Origin: Desulfovibrio sp.
GTDB lineage: Bacteria; Desulfobacterota; Desulfovibrionia; Desulfovibrionales; Desulfovibrionaceae
DNA length: 35,801 bases
Assembly: GCA_017396005.1 (NCBI GenBank)
Contig: JAFQNG010000041.1
Location: 1-35,801 of the forward strand
Direction: 5' to 3'
Both the position numbers and the translations under genes were made by a program. Below are positions 1-8,879 of the stretch, one piece after another. Numbering within the stretch: position 1 is the first letter of the stretch; every line of letters begins with the position of its first letter. The notes beneath the pieces were generated by a model. That model saw nothing but the letters and a program-made list of their open reading frames with translations, was not told where the DNA came from and searched no databases.

Positions 1-75
1 AACCCCATGAGAACGGGGAAAATAGCACTTGATCCGGTCAATCTGCTCTTGGGAAAGATAAAAAAGTTCTTTCAT
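1..75 (-). CDS. IS5-family-type transposase, N-terminal fragment (runs off the window)
   Basis: Only the first 25 codons are inside the window. They read MKELFYLSQEQIDRIKCYFP and continue RSHGV. This matches the usual opening of IS5-family DDE transposases, in which a short helix-rich segment (YWLT/S-EQM-RIKPYFP-SHG) precedes the DNA-binding region. A strong ribosome binding site, GGAGGG on the minus strand at 80-85, lies 4 nt ahead of the ATG, and a good promoter lies at 93-121. The catalytic part is outside the window, so whether the element is intact cannot be judged. The assignment rests on 25 residues. I recognise the pattern but could not place it in a subgroup. Confidence 0.7.
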   Translation of the reverse strand, partial: MKELFYLSQEQIDRIKCYFPRSHGV

Positions 76-92
76 TGTACCCTCCTTGGCTC

Positions 93-121
93 ACGATAAG
101 AACTTTTTTCCTTTTTGACAA
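93..121 (-). promoter_or_regulatory. Promoter of the IS transposase
   Basis: On the minus strand there is a TTGTCA -35 box (116-121) and a TATCGT -10 box (93-98) with an exact 17 bp spacer that is rich in A. The predicted start site is just upstream of the GGAGGG ribosome binding site. The promoter should belong to the element, so its outer end must lie at or beyond about 122. I could not identify the terminal inverted repeat between 122 and the end of the yjbQ-like gene at 186. Confidence 0.55.
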
Positions 122-185
122 TTAATGAGTCCTGAGCCTAAAGCTCGCTGTGCTTTCCTGCAAAAGTCGCCCGCGTTGCATATTA

Positions 186-590
186 TCAGTTTGCCGCGCC
201 GGGTAACCATTGCAGCCAGAGTTCTCTGCAGCGGGGGCCATCGCCCTCGCAGAGATAGACAGACTGCCAGCTCCCCAACATCAGCTGCCCCTCCTCCACC
301 AGCAGGAGGAGGGAGGGGCCGTGCAGGGTAGCTTTGATATGGGCGTCACTGTTACCTTCGGCATGGCGGTAGTCATCGTGCCGGGGTGCGAGTTGACTGA
401 AAAAGGCCAGCATGTCGCGGGCTACATCGGGATCTACCCCTTCATTGACAGTCAGACCACAGGTAGTGTGTGGACAGAACAGAGTCAGTGCACCACTGCG
501 CCAGCCTTTTTCTGTCAGAAAAGCACGCAATCGGGCAGTGATGTCGCACATTTCGCAACGGGTGCCGGTATGTATTTCAAGCTTGTACAC
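186..590 (-). CDS. YjbQ-family protein (UPF0047, secondary thiamine-phosphate synthase family)
   Basis: This is a 134-residue single-domain protein of the YjbQ/UPF0047 family, whose usual length is about 135-140. The characteristic HTTCGLTVNE block lies near residues 41-50, a second histidine-containing segment (DDYRHAEGNSDAHIKA) near 71-87, and the GSWQSVYLCEGDGPR block in the C-terminal third. Family members show weak thiamine-phosphate synthase activity in complementation tests; the physiological role is uncertain. The start is a GTG placed 2 nt after the stop of homoserine dehydrogenase, so translation is probably coupled to it. An AGGA sits about 10 nt upstream inside the hom 3' end. A later ATG exists but would remove conserved sequence. 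It is the last gene of the aminotransferase-hom-yjbQ operon. Confidence 0.85.
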   Translation of the reverse strand: MYKLEIHTGTRCEMCDITARLRAFLTEKGWRSGALTLFCPHTTCGLTVNEGVDPDVARDMLAFFSQLAPRHDDYRHAEGNSDAHIKATLHGPSLLLLVEEGQLMLGSWQSVYLCEGDGPRCRELWLQWLPGAAN

Positions 591-592
591 GA

Positions 593-1921
593 TTACAGTA
601 TCCTGTAATAGACAGGCGCTTCCTTGAGCAGGCCGGCATCCTCGGCTTTTTGCAGAGCAGTGCTCATGGCCTGAGCCGTGGTTTCATGCGTCATAAAAAC
701 CAGAGGTACTCCCTGGCCTTCGTCAGCCTTTTGTATCATCTGAGCTACGCTGATGCCTTCGGCGGCCATGCAGCCAGAGATATCTCGTAGTACGCCTGGT
801 GCGTCTTCCACCATAGTGCGCACATAGTAGCAGGAGCGCCATTCTTCTGATGGCACAATAAGAGCCTGAGGCAGATCGTTTTCTGCAAAACCAGTATTGT
901 TGGGGCGTTCATCGCGGGCTACGGCCATCAGATCTGCCAGCACAGCCCCGGCTGTGGGCAGATCGCCTGCTCCCTGGCCGTGGAAGAAGAGGGCCCCGGC
1001 GGCATTGGCGTTCACACGCACGGCATTATACACGCCGCCCACCCGTGCCAGCAGATAGGTATGGTGTACGAGCGCGGGAAAGACACCGGCTTCCAGTCGT
1101 GCCAGGCTGTCTTTTCCTTCATTGTCGTCCCGGAGAACTTCACGAACCTGACCAATGAGTTTGATACGATAGCCGAACTCACGCGCAAAGCGGATATCCT
1201 GTCGCGACAGGCCACGGATGCCCTGTACTGACAGAGCCGTATACGGATAGTGTACACCGTAAGCCAGACGAATGAGCAGCGTCAGCTTGTGGGCAGCGTC
1301 AAAGCCGTCAATGTCCAGTGTAGGGTCAGCCTCGGCATAGCCTTTTTCCTGCGCCTGCTTTAAGGCTATGTCAAAATCCAGCCCATTGGACGTCATTTCA
1401 GACAGAATGTAATTGCTAGTGCCGTTGAGGATGCCCATCAGGGACTGCACACGGTTACCGGCCAGGCTCTCCTTGAGAGCTTCCACAACGGGTACGGCCC
1501 CGGCCACGCTGGCCTCATAGCGCAGTATGCGTCCTTTTTGTGCGGCCTTCTGAAAGAGAGCCAGACCTTCTTCGGCCAGCAGGGCCTTGTTGGCCGTGAC
1601 CACATGCTTGCCCTTCTCAAGGGCACTGTCGATAAGCTCCCGGGCCTTGTCTATACCGCCCATGAGCTCCACTACAACGTCTATGGTCGGGTCATCCGTC
1701 AGGGCAGAAGGGTCTGTGGTCAGCTCAGCGCCTTGTGGAAGAGGCGTTTGACGGGTCTTGGTGGCATTGCGCACCAGTACCTTCTTGATGACAATATCCC
1801 GCCCGGTACGGCGGCGGATGAGGTGGGCATTTTCCTCCACCAGGCGGGCCAGTCCGCCACCCACGGTGCCGAAACCGGCCAAGCCCATAATCAGCGGTCT
1901 GCGTACAGTATTTTCAGACAT
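593..1921 (-). CDS. hom: Homoserine dehydrogenase
   Basis: The enzyme reduces L-aspartate-4-semialdehyde to L-homoserine with NAD(P)H, the branch point to threonine and methionine. The 442-residue protein has an N-terminal Rossmann fold with a GFGTVGGG nucleotide-binding loop, the catalytic core (NKALLA, the GILNGTSNYILSEM segment, and the DPTLDIDGFDAAHKL block with the catalytic Lys), and a C-terminal ACT domain (about residues 360-435), so feedback control by an amino acid, typically threonine, is likely. An in-frame GTG two codons earlier could also initiate. I prefer the ATG at 1921 because AGGGGG lies 5 nt upstream, inside the last codons of the aminotransferase gene. The stop of that gene ends 2 nt before this ATG, so the two are translationally coupled. 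Confidence 0.95.
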   Translation of the reverse strand: MSENTVRRPLIMGLAGFGTVGGGLARLVEENAHLIRRRTGRDIVIKKVLVRNATKTRQTPLPQGAELTTDPSALTDDPTIDVVVELMGGIDKARELIDSALEKGKHVVTANKALLAEEGLALFQKAAQKGRILRYEASVAGAVPVVEALKESLAGNRVQSLMGILNGTSNYILSEMTSNGLDFDIALKQAQEKGYAEADPTLDIDGFDAAHKLTLLIRLAYGVHYPYTALSVQGIRGLSRQDIRFAREFGYRIKLIGQVREVLRDDNEGKDSLARLEAGVFPALVHHTYLLARVGGVYNAVRVNANAAGALFFHGQGAGDLPTAGAVLADLMAVARDERPNNTGFAENDLPQALIVPSEEWRSCYYVRTMVEDAPGVLRDISGCMAAEGISVAQMIQKADEGQGVPLVFMTHETTAQAMSTALQKAEDAGLLKEAPVYYRIL

Positions 1922-1923
1922 GA

Positions 1924-3105
1924 TCACCCCCTGGGGCCGGATAAAAGCCGCCGGATGCTAGCCACCGCCTGTCTGGTGCGGTGCTCGTTTTCAATGAGGG
2001 CAAAGCGGACATATTCATCGCCGTAGTGGCCAAAGCCCAAGCCGGGAGATACTGCCACTTGAGCCTCGGTGAGCAGAAGCTTGGAAAATTCTACGGAACC
2101 CATTTTACGGAATTCTTCCGGGATACGTGCCCAGACAAACATGGTGGCCTTGGGTGCAGGCACCTCCCAGCCGATACGGTTGAGGCCTTCGATGAGCTTG
2201 TCGCGACGATCGCGATAGATATCGCGTATTTCGCTCACACATTCCTGAGGGCCGTTGAGGGCCACGGTGGCGGCTATCTGTATGGGTTGGAACATTCCAT
2301 AATCCATATAGCTCTTGATGCGGGCCAAGGCGTGAATAAGGCGCTTGTTGCCCACGCAGAAACCCACACGCCACCCGGGCATGGAATAGCTTTTGGAGAG
2401 GGTGTAGAATTCCACACCCACATCCTTGGCACCTGCCACCTGCAGGAAGCTGGGGGCCTCATAGCCATCAAAGACCAGGTCCGCATAAGCCAGATCATGG
2501 ACGACCCAAATTTTGTGTTCTTTGGCGAAATCCACTACACGGCGGAAGAACTCCAGATCGGTCACTTCCGTAGTAGGATTATGCGGGTAGCTGATGAAGA
2601 GCAGCTTGGGTTTGGGCCAGGCCTGGCGCATGGCCAGGGTCAGATCTTCAAAAAAATCACGGCCCGGGCCGATGGGCACCGTACGCATATCAGCCCCGGC
2701 AATAATGGGCGCGTACTGATGGATGGGGTAGGTAGGGTCCGGGGCCAGTACCACGTCTCCCGGGGCCAGCATGGCCAGAGCCAGATGGGTGAGCCCTTCC
2801 TTGGAACCCAGAGTGACTATGGCTTCGGATTCGGGGTCCAGATCCACGCCGAACTGACGGGCATAGCGGTCACAGACAGCCTTGCGCAGATTGGGGATGC
2901 CTCGAGACAGGGAATAGCGGTGGTTGACCGGCTTTTGTGCGGCTTCCACTAGCTTGTCCACCACATGGCTAGGTGTGGGGATATCAGGGTTGCCCATGCT
3001 GAAATCCACAATATCCACATTCTGTCGCCGCAGCTTCATTTTCAGTTCGCCCACTACGGCAAAAACATAGGGGGGCAGGCGTTGAATACGCGAAAACTCT
3101 TCCAT
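1924..3105 (-). CDS. Class I/II PLP aminotransferase, AlaC/LL-diaminopimelate aminotransferase type
   Basis: This is a 393-residue fold-type I aminotransferase. The PLP Lys is K238 in the motif [14 protein letters not shown]176 (SYPHNPTT) and D204 ([10 protein letters not shown]) hold the pyridoxal ring, and a C-terminal arginine binds the substrate carboxylate. The sequence style, [18 protein letters not shown] with [11 protein letters not shown], resembles AlaC/YfdZ alanine-synthesising transaminases and the DapL-related group. The substrate cannot be fixed from sequence. The gene is co-transcribed with homoserine dehydrogenase, so an aspartate-family role is equally possible. It is the first gene of a three-gene operon, and a candidate promoter lies at 3183-3212. 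The start is chosen as the first conserved Met. The AGATGCAAG upstream gives only a weak ribosome binding site. Confidence 0.9.
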   Translation of the reverse strand: MEEFSRIQRLPPYVFAVVGELKMKLRRQNVDIVDFSMGNPDIPTPSHVVDKLVEAAQKPVNHRYSLSRGIPNLRKAVCDRYARQFGVDLDPESEAIVTLGSKEGLTHLALAMLAPGDVVLAPDPTYPIHQYAPIIAGADMRTVPIGPGRDFFEDLTLAMRQAWPKPKLLFISYPHNPTTEVTDLEFFRRVVDFAKEHKIWVVHDLAYADLVFDGYEAPSFLQVAGAKDVGVEFYTLSKSYSMPGWRVGFCVGNKRLIHALARIKSYMDYGMFQPIQIAATVALNGPQECVSEIRDIYRDRRDKLIEGLNRIGWEVPAPKATMFVWARIPEEFRKMGSVEFSKLLLTEAQVAVSPGLGFGHYGDEYVRFALIENEHRTRQAVASIRRLLSGPRG

Positions 3106-3182
3106 CTTGCATCTCGCTTGTTTAGGACCCGGCTACCGCAGGAAGACGGCCGCGCACGGCAGCGCCCCGGGGTATGGCAGAC

Positions 3183-3212
3183 AACATAGCCAAGGGTGCG
3201 GCGTGTTGTAAA
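3183..3212 (-). promoter_or_regulatory. Candidate promoter for the aminotransferase-hom-yjbQ operon
   Basis: On the minus strand, TTTACA (3207-3212) and TATGTT (3183-3188) are separated by 18 bp in the 164 bp gap between glmS and the aminotransferase gene. The predicted leader is about 70 nt. I saw no amino-acid-run leader peptide and no clear attenuator in it. The call rests on box similarity only. Confidence 0.4.
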
Positions 3213-3269
3213 GGCGAAAACATGAGCAGCTATAGCCGACCACAAACCACAGGAGTACTGTACCGATTT

Positions 3270-5096
3270 TTATTCCACAGTCACACTCTTGGCCAGGTTT
3301 CTTGGCTGGTCTACATCCTTGCCGAGATAGTCAGCCATCTCATAGCTGAAGAGCTGCAGGGCTGGCAGAGCTGTAAAGGCAGAAAGCGGGGCAGGCAGAG
3401 ACGGAATGTCCCACCTGTCGTCCACATGCAGATCCACATGAGGATTGGTCAGTGCAATCACCTTGCCCTGTCTTGCCTGTACTTCAACAATGTTAGATTT
3501 GACCTTGGGAAAGAGGTCGTCATCCAGTGCCAGAGCAAAAGTAGGAAAGTCAGGGTCAATAAGGGCGATGGGGCCATGTTTCATCTCACCGGCCGAATAG
3601 CCTTCGGCATGGATGTAAGAAAGCTCCTTGAGCTTAAGCGCCCCTTCCAGAGCCAGGGCAAAACAGTGACCTCTGCCCAGGTAAAAAAAACTGGCCGCCT
3701 GCGCATAAATCCGCGAAAGCTGTCTGGCTCTTTCGTGCATGGACGGCAGAGCTTCTTCCAGCATGGCTGGAAGGTCATCAAGCAGGGCTATCTGCTTCTG
3801 GCAGGCAGAGGCATTCATCCTGGCAGAACGACCGGCCCAGTACAGGGCCATCATGGACAGCATAAGCATCTGGCTGCACATGGCCTTGGTGGAAGCCACG
3901 CTTATCTCTGGTCCGGCCTGGGTATAGATTATTGCAGAAGCCTCCCTTGCGATGGAAGAGCCTACTACATTGCACAGGCCAAGGACCGTCGTGCCCTGCT
4001 GGCGCGCCCGGCGCAGAGCCGCCAGAGTGTCGGCTGTTTCTCCGCTCTGGCTGATAACCAGCACCATATCATTCTTCCCGAGTAGCAGTCTTTCCCGATA
4101 GCGGAATTCAGAAGCTATCTCCACCTGAACAGGCACACCAGCCCAGTGCTCCAGTAAATGACGCCCCCAAAGCCCTGAGTGGTAGGATGTTCCGCAGGCA
4201 ACAATATGCAGACGTTCTGGTATGGGCAGACCATCCAGCTCCGGCAGGAGGATAGCCCTCTTACCCGGGGCTATGCGTCCGGTCAGTCCGTCACTGATAA
4301 CTCTGGGTTGCTCAAAGATTTCCTTGATCATGAAGTGTCGGTAACCACCTTTCTGTGCGGCTTGTATATCCCACTGTATGGTCTGCTCCTGACGAGTAAC
4401 AGGTTGCAGATCCTCAAGGCGCAGTATTTTGTAACTATTGGGCGTGGCCCGTATCAGTTCGCCATCTTCCAGAAAAATTACCTGACGGGTATACGGCAGA
4501 AAGGCAGGTATGTCTGAGGCCACAAAGTGTTCACCTGTGCCTACACCAAGGATGAGCGGGGCAGCCATACGCGCAGCGTAGATGACTTCGGGAGAGGCAG
4601 TTTCCATCAGACAAACGGCATAGGCCCCATGGGCTTCACGCAGCGCCGTCGCAAACGCCGACAGGATGTCCTGCCCTCCCCTGCGGTGATAGGAGATAAG
4701 ATTGACCAGTACCTCCGTGTCTGTTTCAGAGTGGAAACTATAACCGATGGCACTCAGGCGTGCCCTGATCTCCTGATAGTTTTCGATGATACCGTTATGC
4801 ACCAGAGCCAGTGTGCCGTCATTGCTTAGATGAGGATGCGCGTTACGCTCTGCAGGTATGCCGTGTGTAGCCCAGCGGGTATGCCCCATAGCACAGGTGG
4901 CGGTAGCCATGGGTTCCTGTGCCAGCTTTTCTTCTAGGGCTGCCAGTTTGCCCTTGGCCCGTACCACACACAGTCTGCCCTGCCATCCAAAGGCCACTCC
5001 GGCTGAATCATAGCCACGATACTCCAAGCGTCGCAGCCCTTCAACCACGACAGGAACTGCAGGCCTGTGCCCGGCATAACCGATGATTCCACACAT
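3270..5096 (-). CDS. glmS: Glutamine--fructose-6-phosphate aminotransferase (isomerizing)
   Basis: GlmS makes glucosamine-6-phosphate from fructose-6-phosphate and glutamine, the entry step to UDP-GlcNAc for peptidoglycan and LPS. The 608-residue length is standard. The nucleophile Cys2 follows the initiator Met (MCGIIGYAGH), the class II glutaminase domain covers about 1-220 (GHTRWATHG, HNGIIENY), and two SIS isomerase domains follow (ISQSGETADTLAALR; GRGHCFALALEGALKLKE), ending in the typical KSVTVE tail. The start is fixed because Cys2 must be N-terminal, and GGAG lies 7 nt upstream. The gene follows the ppiD-like gene by 22 bp and is probably co-transcribed with it. No glmS ribozyme is visible upstream, as expected outside Firmicutes. 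Confidence 0.98.
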   Translation of the reverse strand: MCGIIGYAGHRPAVPVVVEGLRRLEYRGYDSAGVAFGWQGRLCVVRAKGKLAALEEKLAQEPMATATCAMGHTRWATHGIPAERNAHPHLSNDGTLALVHNGIIENYQEIRARLSAIGYSFHSETDTEVLVNLISYHRRGGQDILSAFATALREAHGAYAVCLMETASPEVIYAARMAAPLILGVGTGEHFVASDIPAFLPYTRQVIFLEDGELIRATPNSYKILRLEDLQPVTRQEQTIQWDIQAAQKGGYRHFMIKEIFEQPRVISDGLTGRIAPGKRAILLPELDGLPIPERLHIVACGTSYHSGLWGRHLLEHWAGVPVQVEIASEFRYRERLLLGKNDMVLVISQSGETADTLAALRRARQQGTTVLGLCNVVGSSIAREASAIIYTQAGPEISVASTKAMCSQMLMLSMMALYWAGRSARMNASACQKQIALLDDLPAMLEEALPSMHERARQLSRIYAQAASFFYLGRGHCFALALEGALKLKELSYIHAEGYSAGEMKHGPIALIDPDFPTFALALDDDLFPKVKSNIVEVQARQGKVIALTNPHVDLHVDDRWDIPSLPAPLSAFTALPALQLFSYEMADYLGKDVDQPRNLAKSVTVE

Positions 5097-5118
5097 ATTT
5101 TTTCTCCGGCAGAGGGAG

Positions 5119-7047
5119 TTACATATTAACGCGTTCCACCTGCGCCATATTCAGCACTTCCACCTTGGCGCGGGAGAAAAGTTCCTGCATGAACAAGCGT
5201 GACAATCCTTCTGCACGTTCTGTCCTGGCGGCATTGTTCAGTATTTCTTCAAAACTTTTCCACTGTTCATCGTCCGCTGGTAACACTGACGCAATACGGC
5301 AAAGCAAAGCACCTTCGCCTGTCTTGGCACTGTTTACTGCATAGGCTACAGGCAGCCATGTTGCGGGCTTTGCGGTAAAGATGGCTCTGTTCAGGGAGTT
5401 TTCAGGCTCGAAGTCAGCCAGTATACCGCCGCGCTCTACCGATGGTACACTCCTTATGCCCCATTTGGCTATACTTCCTTCAGGCAGAGGGCCATCCTGC
5501 AACTCCTTGCGAATCGTGTCTGCCTTTTCCATTGCGGACTTGAGCGCCCTGTCGCTGCTAAGTCTGCTGATAATATCGGCTCTAACGTCTTCCAGCGGAC
5601 GTGTAGAGGCCGGTTTTACACTGCTGACGCGTACTATCATATAGCCGTCAGTACACTCTAGGGCGGTATCTACCGGCATTTTGTCTCCTGCCTCCATGAG
5701 GGCAGCAGCTCCGTCAGGTTTCAGGCCCAGTTTCTGCACGAGTTCATCCTGAGTGAGGAGGCCGCTTTGTCGTGCCTCCAACCCATGGGCAGCAGCACTT
5801 TCAGAAAGGGGTTTACCCAGAATATTATCCGCAATGAGTGTGTCGAGCACATCCTGCAGTTTCTCATTGCCCATCTCTTCTGCCATGGCAGTCCGAACCT
5901 CAGACTGTACGTCTTCAAAGGCTCGGATGCCGTTAGCTCGCTTATCATCTATTTTGATCAGATGAAAACCGAAAAAGCTGCGCACAGGCTCGGATATCTG
6001 ACCTGCCTGTAAGCTGAAAGCGGTATCTTCAAAAGGTTTGACAGTCTTGCCGCGTTCTATCCAGCCCAGTTCACCACCGGAGCCCGCAGCATTGGGGTCG
6101 TTATGAGCATCGGCTACAGCAGCAAAGGACTTGCCACTGTTGAGCTCCTTTTGTATGGCGGCAATGCGTTCACGAGCTTTTTTTTCTTCCTCCGGTGAGG
6201 CGTTTTCGACTAAAGGCACCAGAATATGCGAGGCTTTGACTGCTTCGTTTACAGTGAAGCGTTTTTTATTGTCTTCGTACCAGCGGCGGGCTTCTGCCAC
6301 ACTGATGCTTTCAGTTTTGACCAGCTTTTCGGGCTGTACCAGGATGTAGCTGATATCCGCGCGCTGGGGTACGGCAAAAGACTGCCTGTGTTCCTCATAA
6401 TATTTGTTCACCTCAGCCTCAGGGATAGCCGCTTCACTGCGAAAATCTGCCGCTGGCACAAAAATATAGTCCACTGCACGACGTTCCCGCAGAAAATTAT
6501 AGAGCTTACGGGCCTCATCAGGGGCCACCCAGGCAGGGGCACTGACTGCCGTAAAGAGCTTCTCACGCAATATCTGCTCGCTCATATCTTTTTCAAACTG
6601 TGCCGGGGTCATGCGCTGGGCTTCAAGCACACGTTTATAAGCCTGCGCATCGAATTTGCCCTGATCGTTCTGGAATGCCTTAATTTGCTCCACTGCCTGA
6701 CGCAACTCCATCGGGCTGACAGAAAAACCGAGTCGGGCGGCTTCCTGACGCAGCAGACTCTGCTGTATTAGGCTTTGGAGGACTTCCCGGCCGAGAGTTT
6801 TTTTCTGCTCGTTGAGCATTTCGCGAGTAAGGCCGGGAGTTCTGCGTAAAAGGCTCTCTTCAGCATTCTGATAGGCCATTTCGAACTGCTGAGCCAAAAT
6901 GGGTTCACCATTAACCTTGGCTACAATATTGGCAGGTGAACTGTCTGTAAAACTTCCTACCCCCCAGAAGACAAAGACCAGAATAATCAGTCCAAAGGCA
7001 AGTTTGACGCCAAATGACTGTGCGTTAGAACGAATAGAGTCGAGCAT
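5119..7047 (-). CDS. ppiD: PpiD/SurA-type peptidylprolyl isomerase, membrane-anchored periplasmic chaperone
   Basis: This is a 642-residue inner-membrane-anchored folding factor. The N-terminus MLDSIRSNAQSFGVKLAFGL carries a single membrane segment (about residues 12-32) typical of PpiD. A SurA-like chaperone domain (about 40-190) follows, including VNGEPILAQQFEMAYQN. A parvulin (PPIC) rotamase domain spans about 268-375 (KASHILV, GSGGELGWIERG, SFFGFHLIKI), and a second, degenerate parvulin-like region follows. PpiD acts near the Sec translocon on newly exported proteins. The ATG has GGAG five nt upstream. A perfect 6 bp hairpin, CCAGGC/GCCTGG, at 7074-7091 lies in the leader. The gene precedes glmS by 22 bp. 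The name is by domain architecture; orthology to E. coli ppiD is inferred. Confidence 0.9.
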   Translation of the reverse strand: MLDSIRSNAQSFGVKLAFGLIILVFVFWGVGSFTDSSPANIVAKVNGEPILAQQFEMAYQNAEESLLRRTPGLTREMLNEQKKTLGREVLQSLIQQSLLRQEAARLGFSVSPMELRQAVEQIKAFQNDQGKFDAQAYKRVLEAQRMTPAQFEKDMSEQILREKLFTAVSAPAWVAPDEARKLYNFLRERRAVDYIFVPAADFRSEAAIPEAEVNKYYEEHRQSFAVPQRADISYILVQPEKLVKTESISVAEARRWYEDNKKRFTVNEAVKASHILVPLVENASPEEEKKARERIAAIQKELNSGKSFAAVADAHNDPNAAGSGGELGWIERGKTVKPFEDTAFSLQAGQISEPVRSFFGFHLIKIDDKRANGIRAFEDVQSEVRTAMAEEMGNEKLQDVLDTLIADNILGKPLSESAAAHGLEARQSGLLTQDELVQKLGLKPDGAAALMEAGDKMPVDTALECTDGYMIVRVSSVKPASTRPLEDVRADIISRLSSDRALKSAMEKADTIRKELQDGPLPEGSIAKWGIRSVPSVERGGILADFEPENSLNRAIFTAKPATWLPVAYAVNSAKTGEGALLCRIASVLPADDEQWKSFEEILNNAARTERAEGLSRLFMQELFSRAKVEVLNMAQVERVNM

Positions 7048-7330
7048 GCATTCTCCATAGCCGCCGGATTACCCCAGGCTAGAACGCCTGGTCAGTTTGG
7101 CTGGCGCAAGTTATAAGCATATGTCGCTTTGTCCATAAACTCAAGGATTGAAGCCGGGGCGTTGGAAGGTACCCTGCAGACACGCAGCAGGGCCATGAAT
7201 GATAAGGCATCTGTACAGATAAAGCATATGGAGTGCAGGTGCAGTTTTTCTGCCCCTCCATATGCTCACATGCGACTGAAAGAAAAAACAACGTTAACTT
7301 GTGCCGCAGTTTCATGTGGATAAGGTGTGT
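7048..7330. other. Intergenic region between flgE and the ppiD-like gene
   Basis: These 283 bp hold no gene I can support. They contain the hairpin at 7224-7265, a short leader hairpin at 7074-7091 (CCAGGC, loop TAGAAC, GCCTGG), and by inference the promoter of the ppiD-glmS pair. No -35/-10 pair was convincing. A 78-codon minus-strand frame at 7079-7315 was rejected. Confidence 0.5.
7224..7265 (-). terminator. Hairpin downstream of flgE, possible terminator
   Basis: GCATATGGAG (7224-7233) pairs perfectly with CTCCATATGC (7256-7265), and an inner GCAG/CTGC helix closes around a run of five T. Read on the minus strand it lies about 65 nt after the flgE stop and is followed only by TTTAT, so intrinsic termination would be weak. 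Part of the stem is a perfect CATATG core, so a protein-binding site is the alternative. Confidence 0.4.
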
Positions 7331-8842
7331 TTATGAGCGCTTCAGCTCCATGGCCTTCTGCAGCATCTGGTCGGCTGTAGTCACCACCTTGCTGTTGGAC
7401 TGAAAGCCGCGCTGGGTTATGATCATGTTGACCATCTCGGCACTCAGATCCACATTAGACATTTCGATATTGTAGGAGCTGATAGATCCGAAATTCTCGC
7501 TTCCAGCCATGCCCATACGCATTTCACCCGCCTCAGCTGTGGCAGAAAAAAGATTTGCTCCTTCGCGGTGAAGACCATCTTCGCTGACAAAAGTACAGAC
7601 AGGTATCTGCCAGAGATTCATGGTCTGCCCGTTGGAGAAACGCCCCTCCACAGTACCGTCCTGATGAATATAGTAGGTACTCAGACCACCGGCTGCATAG
7701 CCGTTCTGGCTGTAATGCCCCAGGGATCCCCCATTGGCTGTAGTAGCCCAGCTGGTACGGCTGACCTCATCTCCTAGGTTGGGCAGGTTGTTGATATCGA
7801 TACCTACTGCATCGGCTGAGACTGCCTTCTGCCACCCGCTAGTGCCTTTCAGGCCGAAATCAAGACTGACAGCATTACCGTTCAGGCTGAGTTGTGGCTG
7901 ACCACTGTCTGTGACAGGGGCAACATGCCAATGGGCAAGGTCCTTGCTGCCTGCAACAGTGGGCGTGAAGGCCGAAATATTGCTCAGGCGCCCTGCAGAA
8001 TCAAAGTGCAGCACACCGCTCATGAGCAATCCCTCTCCAGCTGCTGCCGGGATAAGATTTCCGTCTGCATCATACCGGGGCGATGTTTCACCCGCCACCA
8101 GAAATTCCACCATGGAGCTGCCGCCAGGCGATGGTGCACCGTCAAAGTACGCTGTAACAGTCTGGGCACGGCCAGCTGCATCATAGAGTGTGATGCCCTG
8201 CGAATTATTGTAGGCGCTGCTCTTCAATGGCGGAGAGGCTGAAGCGTCGTAAAGACTGAGCAGACCAAAGTACGGATTAGCAGCATCACTGGTATTGTCC
8301 TGCGAAGGCTCAAGATTGAGTGTCAGCTCAACGGCACTGCTTGCTTTGGCCGGCATGGTGGCAAACTTGTTAATGACCACGCTGGACAATCCTCCTAGGC
8401 TGCCGTTAGTATTGTACTGATATCCGTTGAGAACCAGACCTGATGGCGTGCGCAGTACTCCCTGTTCATCTGCTCTGAAATCGCCCGCACGGGTGTAGAA
8501 TATATCACCGGTAGTTTCATCGCTGACCTGGAAGAACCCCTTACCATTGATGGCAAGATCTGTCCCCGTATTGCTGGACTCGAAAGCACCCTGATTAAAA
8601 AGAGTACGGATGCTGCCAACCTGCAGGCCCATACCCTTCTGACCAAGAGCTACCTTGGAGTCTTCCTGCGATTCCCAGCCACTGCCGAGATTGCCTTGAG
8701 AAGCATAGATCAGATCAGCATAAAGAATATTCTGCTGCTTGAAACCGATGGTGCTGACGTTGGCGATATTGTTGGTGGTTACCTGCATGCCTTGGCTGAG
8801 GCCTTTCATGCCGCTTGCACCAATGTATAAAGCAGAATTCAT
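7331..8842 (-). CDS. flgE: Flagellar hook protein FlgE
   Basis: FlgE polymerises into the extracellular hook that joins rod and filament. The 503-residue protein begins with the flagellar rod/hook N-terminal helix (MNSALYIGASGMKGLSQGMQ, then TNNIANVSTIGFKQ), has the FlgE-specific beta domain with GFFQVSDETTGDIFYTRAGDF, and closes with the conserved C-terminal helix (SNVDLSAEMVNMIITQRGFQ, then SNSKVVTTADQML). The open frame continues upstream to 8914, but that part overlaps a terminator. AGGAGAC lies 4 nt before the ATG at 8842, so this start is secure. Other flagellar genes are not in the window, making it an isolated hook gene. A sigma-54 promoter at 8924-8939 fits control as a middle/late flagellar gene. 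Confidence 0.93.
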   Translation of the reverse strand: MNSALYIGASGMKGLSQGMQVTTNNIANVSTIGFKQQNILYADLIYASQGNLGSGWESQEDSKVALGQKGMGLQVGSIRTLFNQGAFESSNTGTDLAINGKGFFQVSDETTGDIFYTRAGDFRADEQGVLRTPSGLVLNGYQYNTNGSLGGLSSVVINKFATMPAKASSAVELTLNLEPSQDNTSDAANPYFGLLSLYDASASPPLKSSAYNNSQGITLYDAAGRAQTVTAYFDGAPSPGGSSMVEFLVAGETSPRYDADGNLIPAAAGEGLLMSGVLHFDSAGRLSNISAFTPTVAGSKDLAHWHVAPVTDSGQPQLSLNGNAVSLDFGLKGTSGWQKAVSADAVGIDINNLPNLGDEVSRTSWATTANGGSLGHYSQNGYAAGGLSTYYIHQDGTVEGRFSNGQTMNLWQIPVCTFVSEDGLHREGANLFSATAEAGEMRMGMAGSENFGSISSYNIEMSNVDLSAEMVNMIITQRGFQSNSKVVTTADQMLQKAMELKRS

Positions 8843-8879
8843 ACGTGTCTCCTGGTTTGCCTGCACCGCAGCGGGCAAG

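Noticed and set aside
1981-2952. 323-codon open frame on the plus strand
   Set aside because: Lies entirely antisense to the aminotransferase gene, which has all catalytic motifs. The translation is low-complexity and His/Gly-rich, typical of a codon-bias shadow.
3174-4085. 303-codon open frame on the plus strand
   Set aside because: Antisense to glmS, and the composition is typical of a shadow frame.
5097-5118. glmS ribozyme
   Set aside because: Only 22 bp separate glmS from the upstream gene, and no ribozyme core is present.
7079-7315. 78-codon minus-strand frame starting MKLRHKLTLFFLSVAC, resembling a signal peptide
   Set aside because: No ribosome binding site, the frame runs through the 7224-7265 hairpin, and the rest of the translation has no protein-like pattern.
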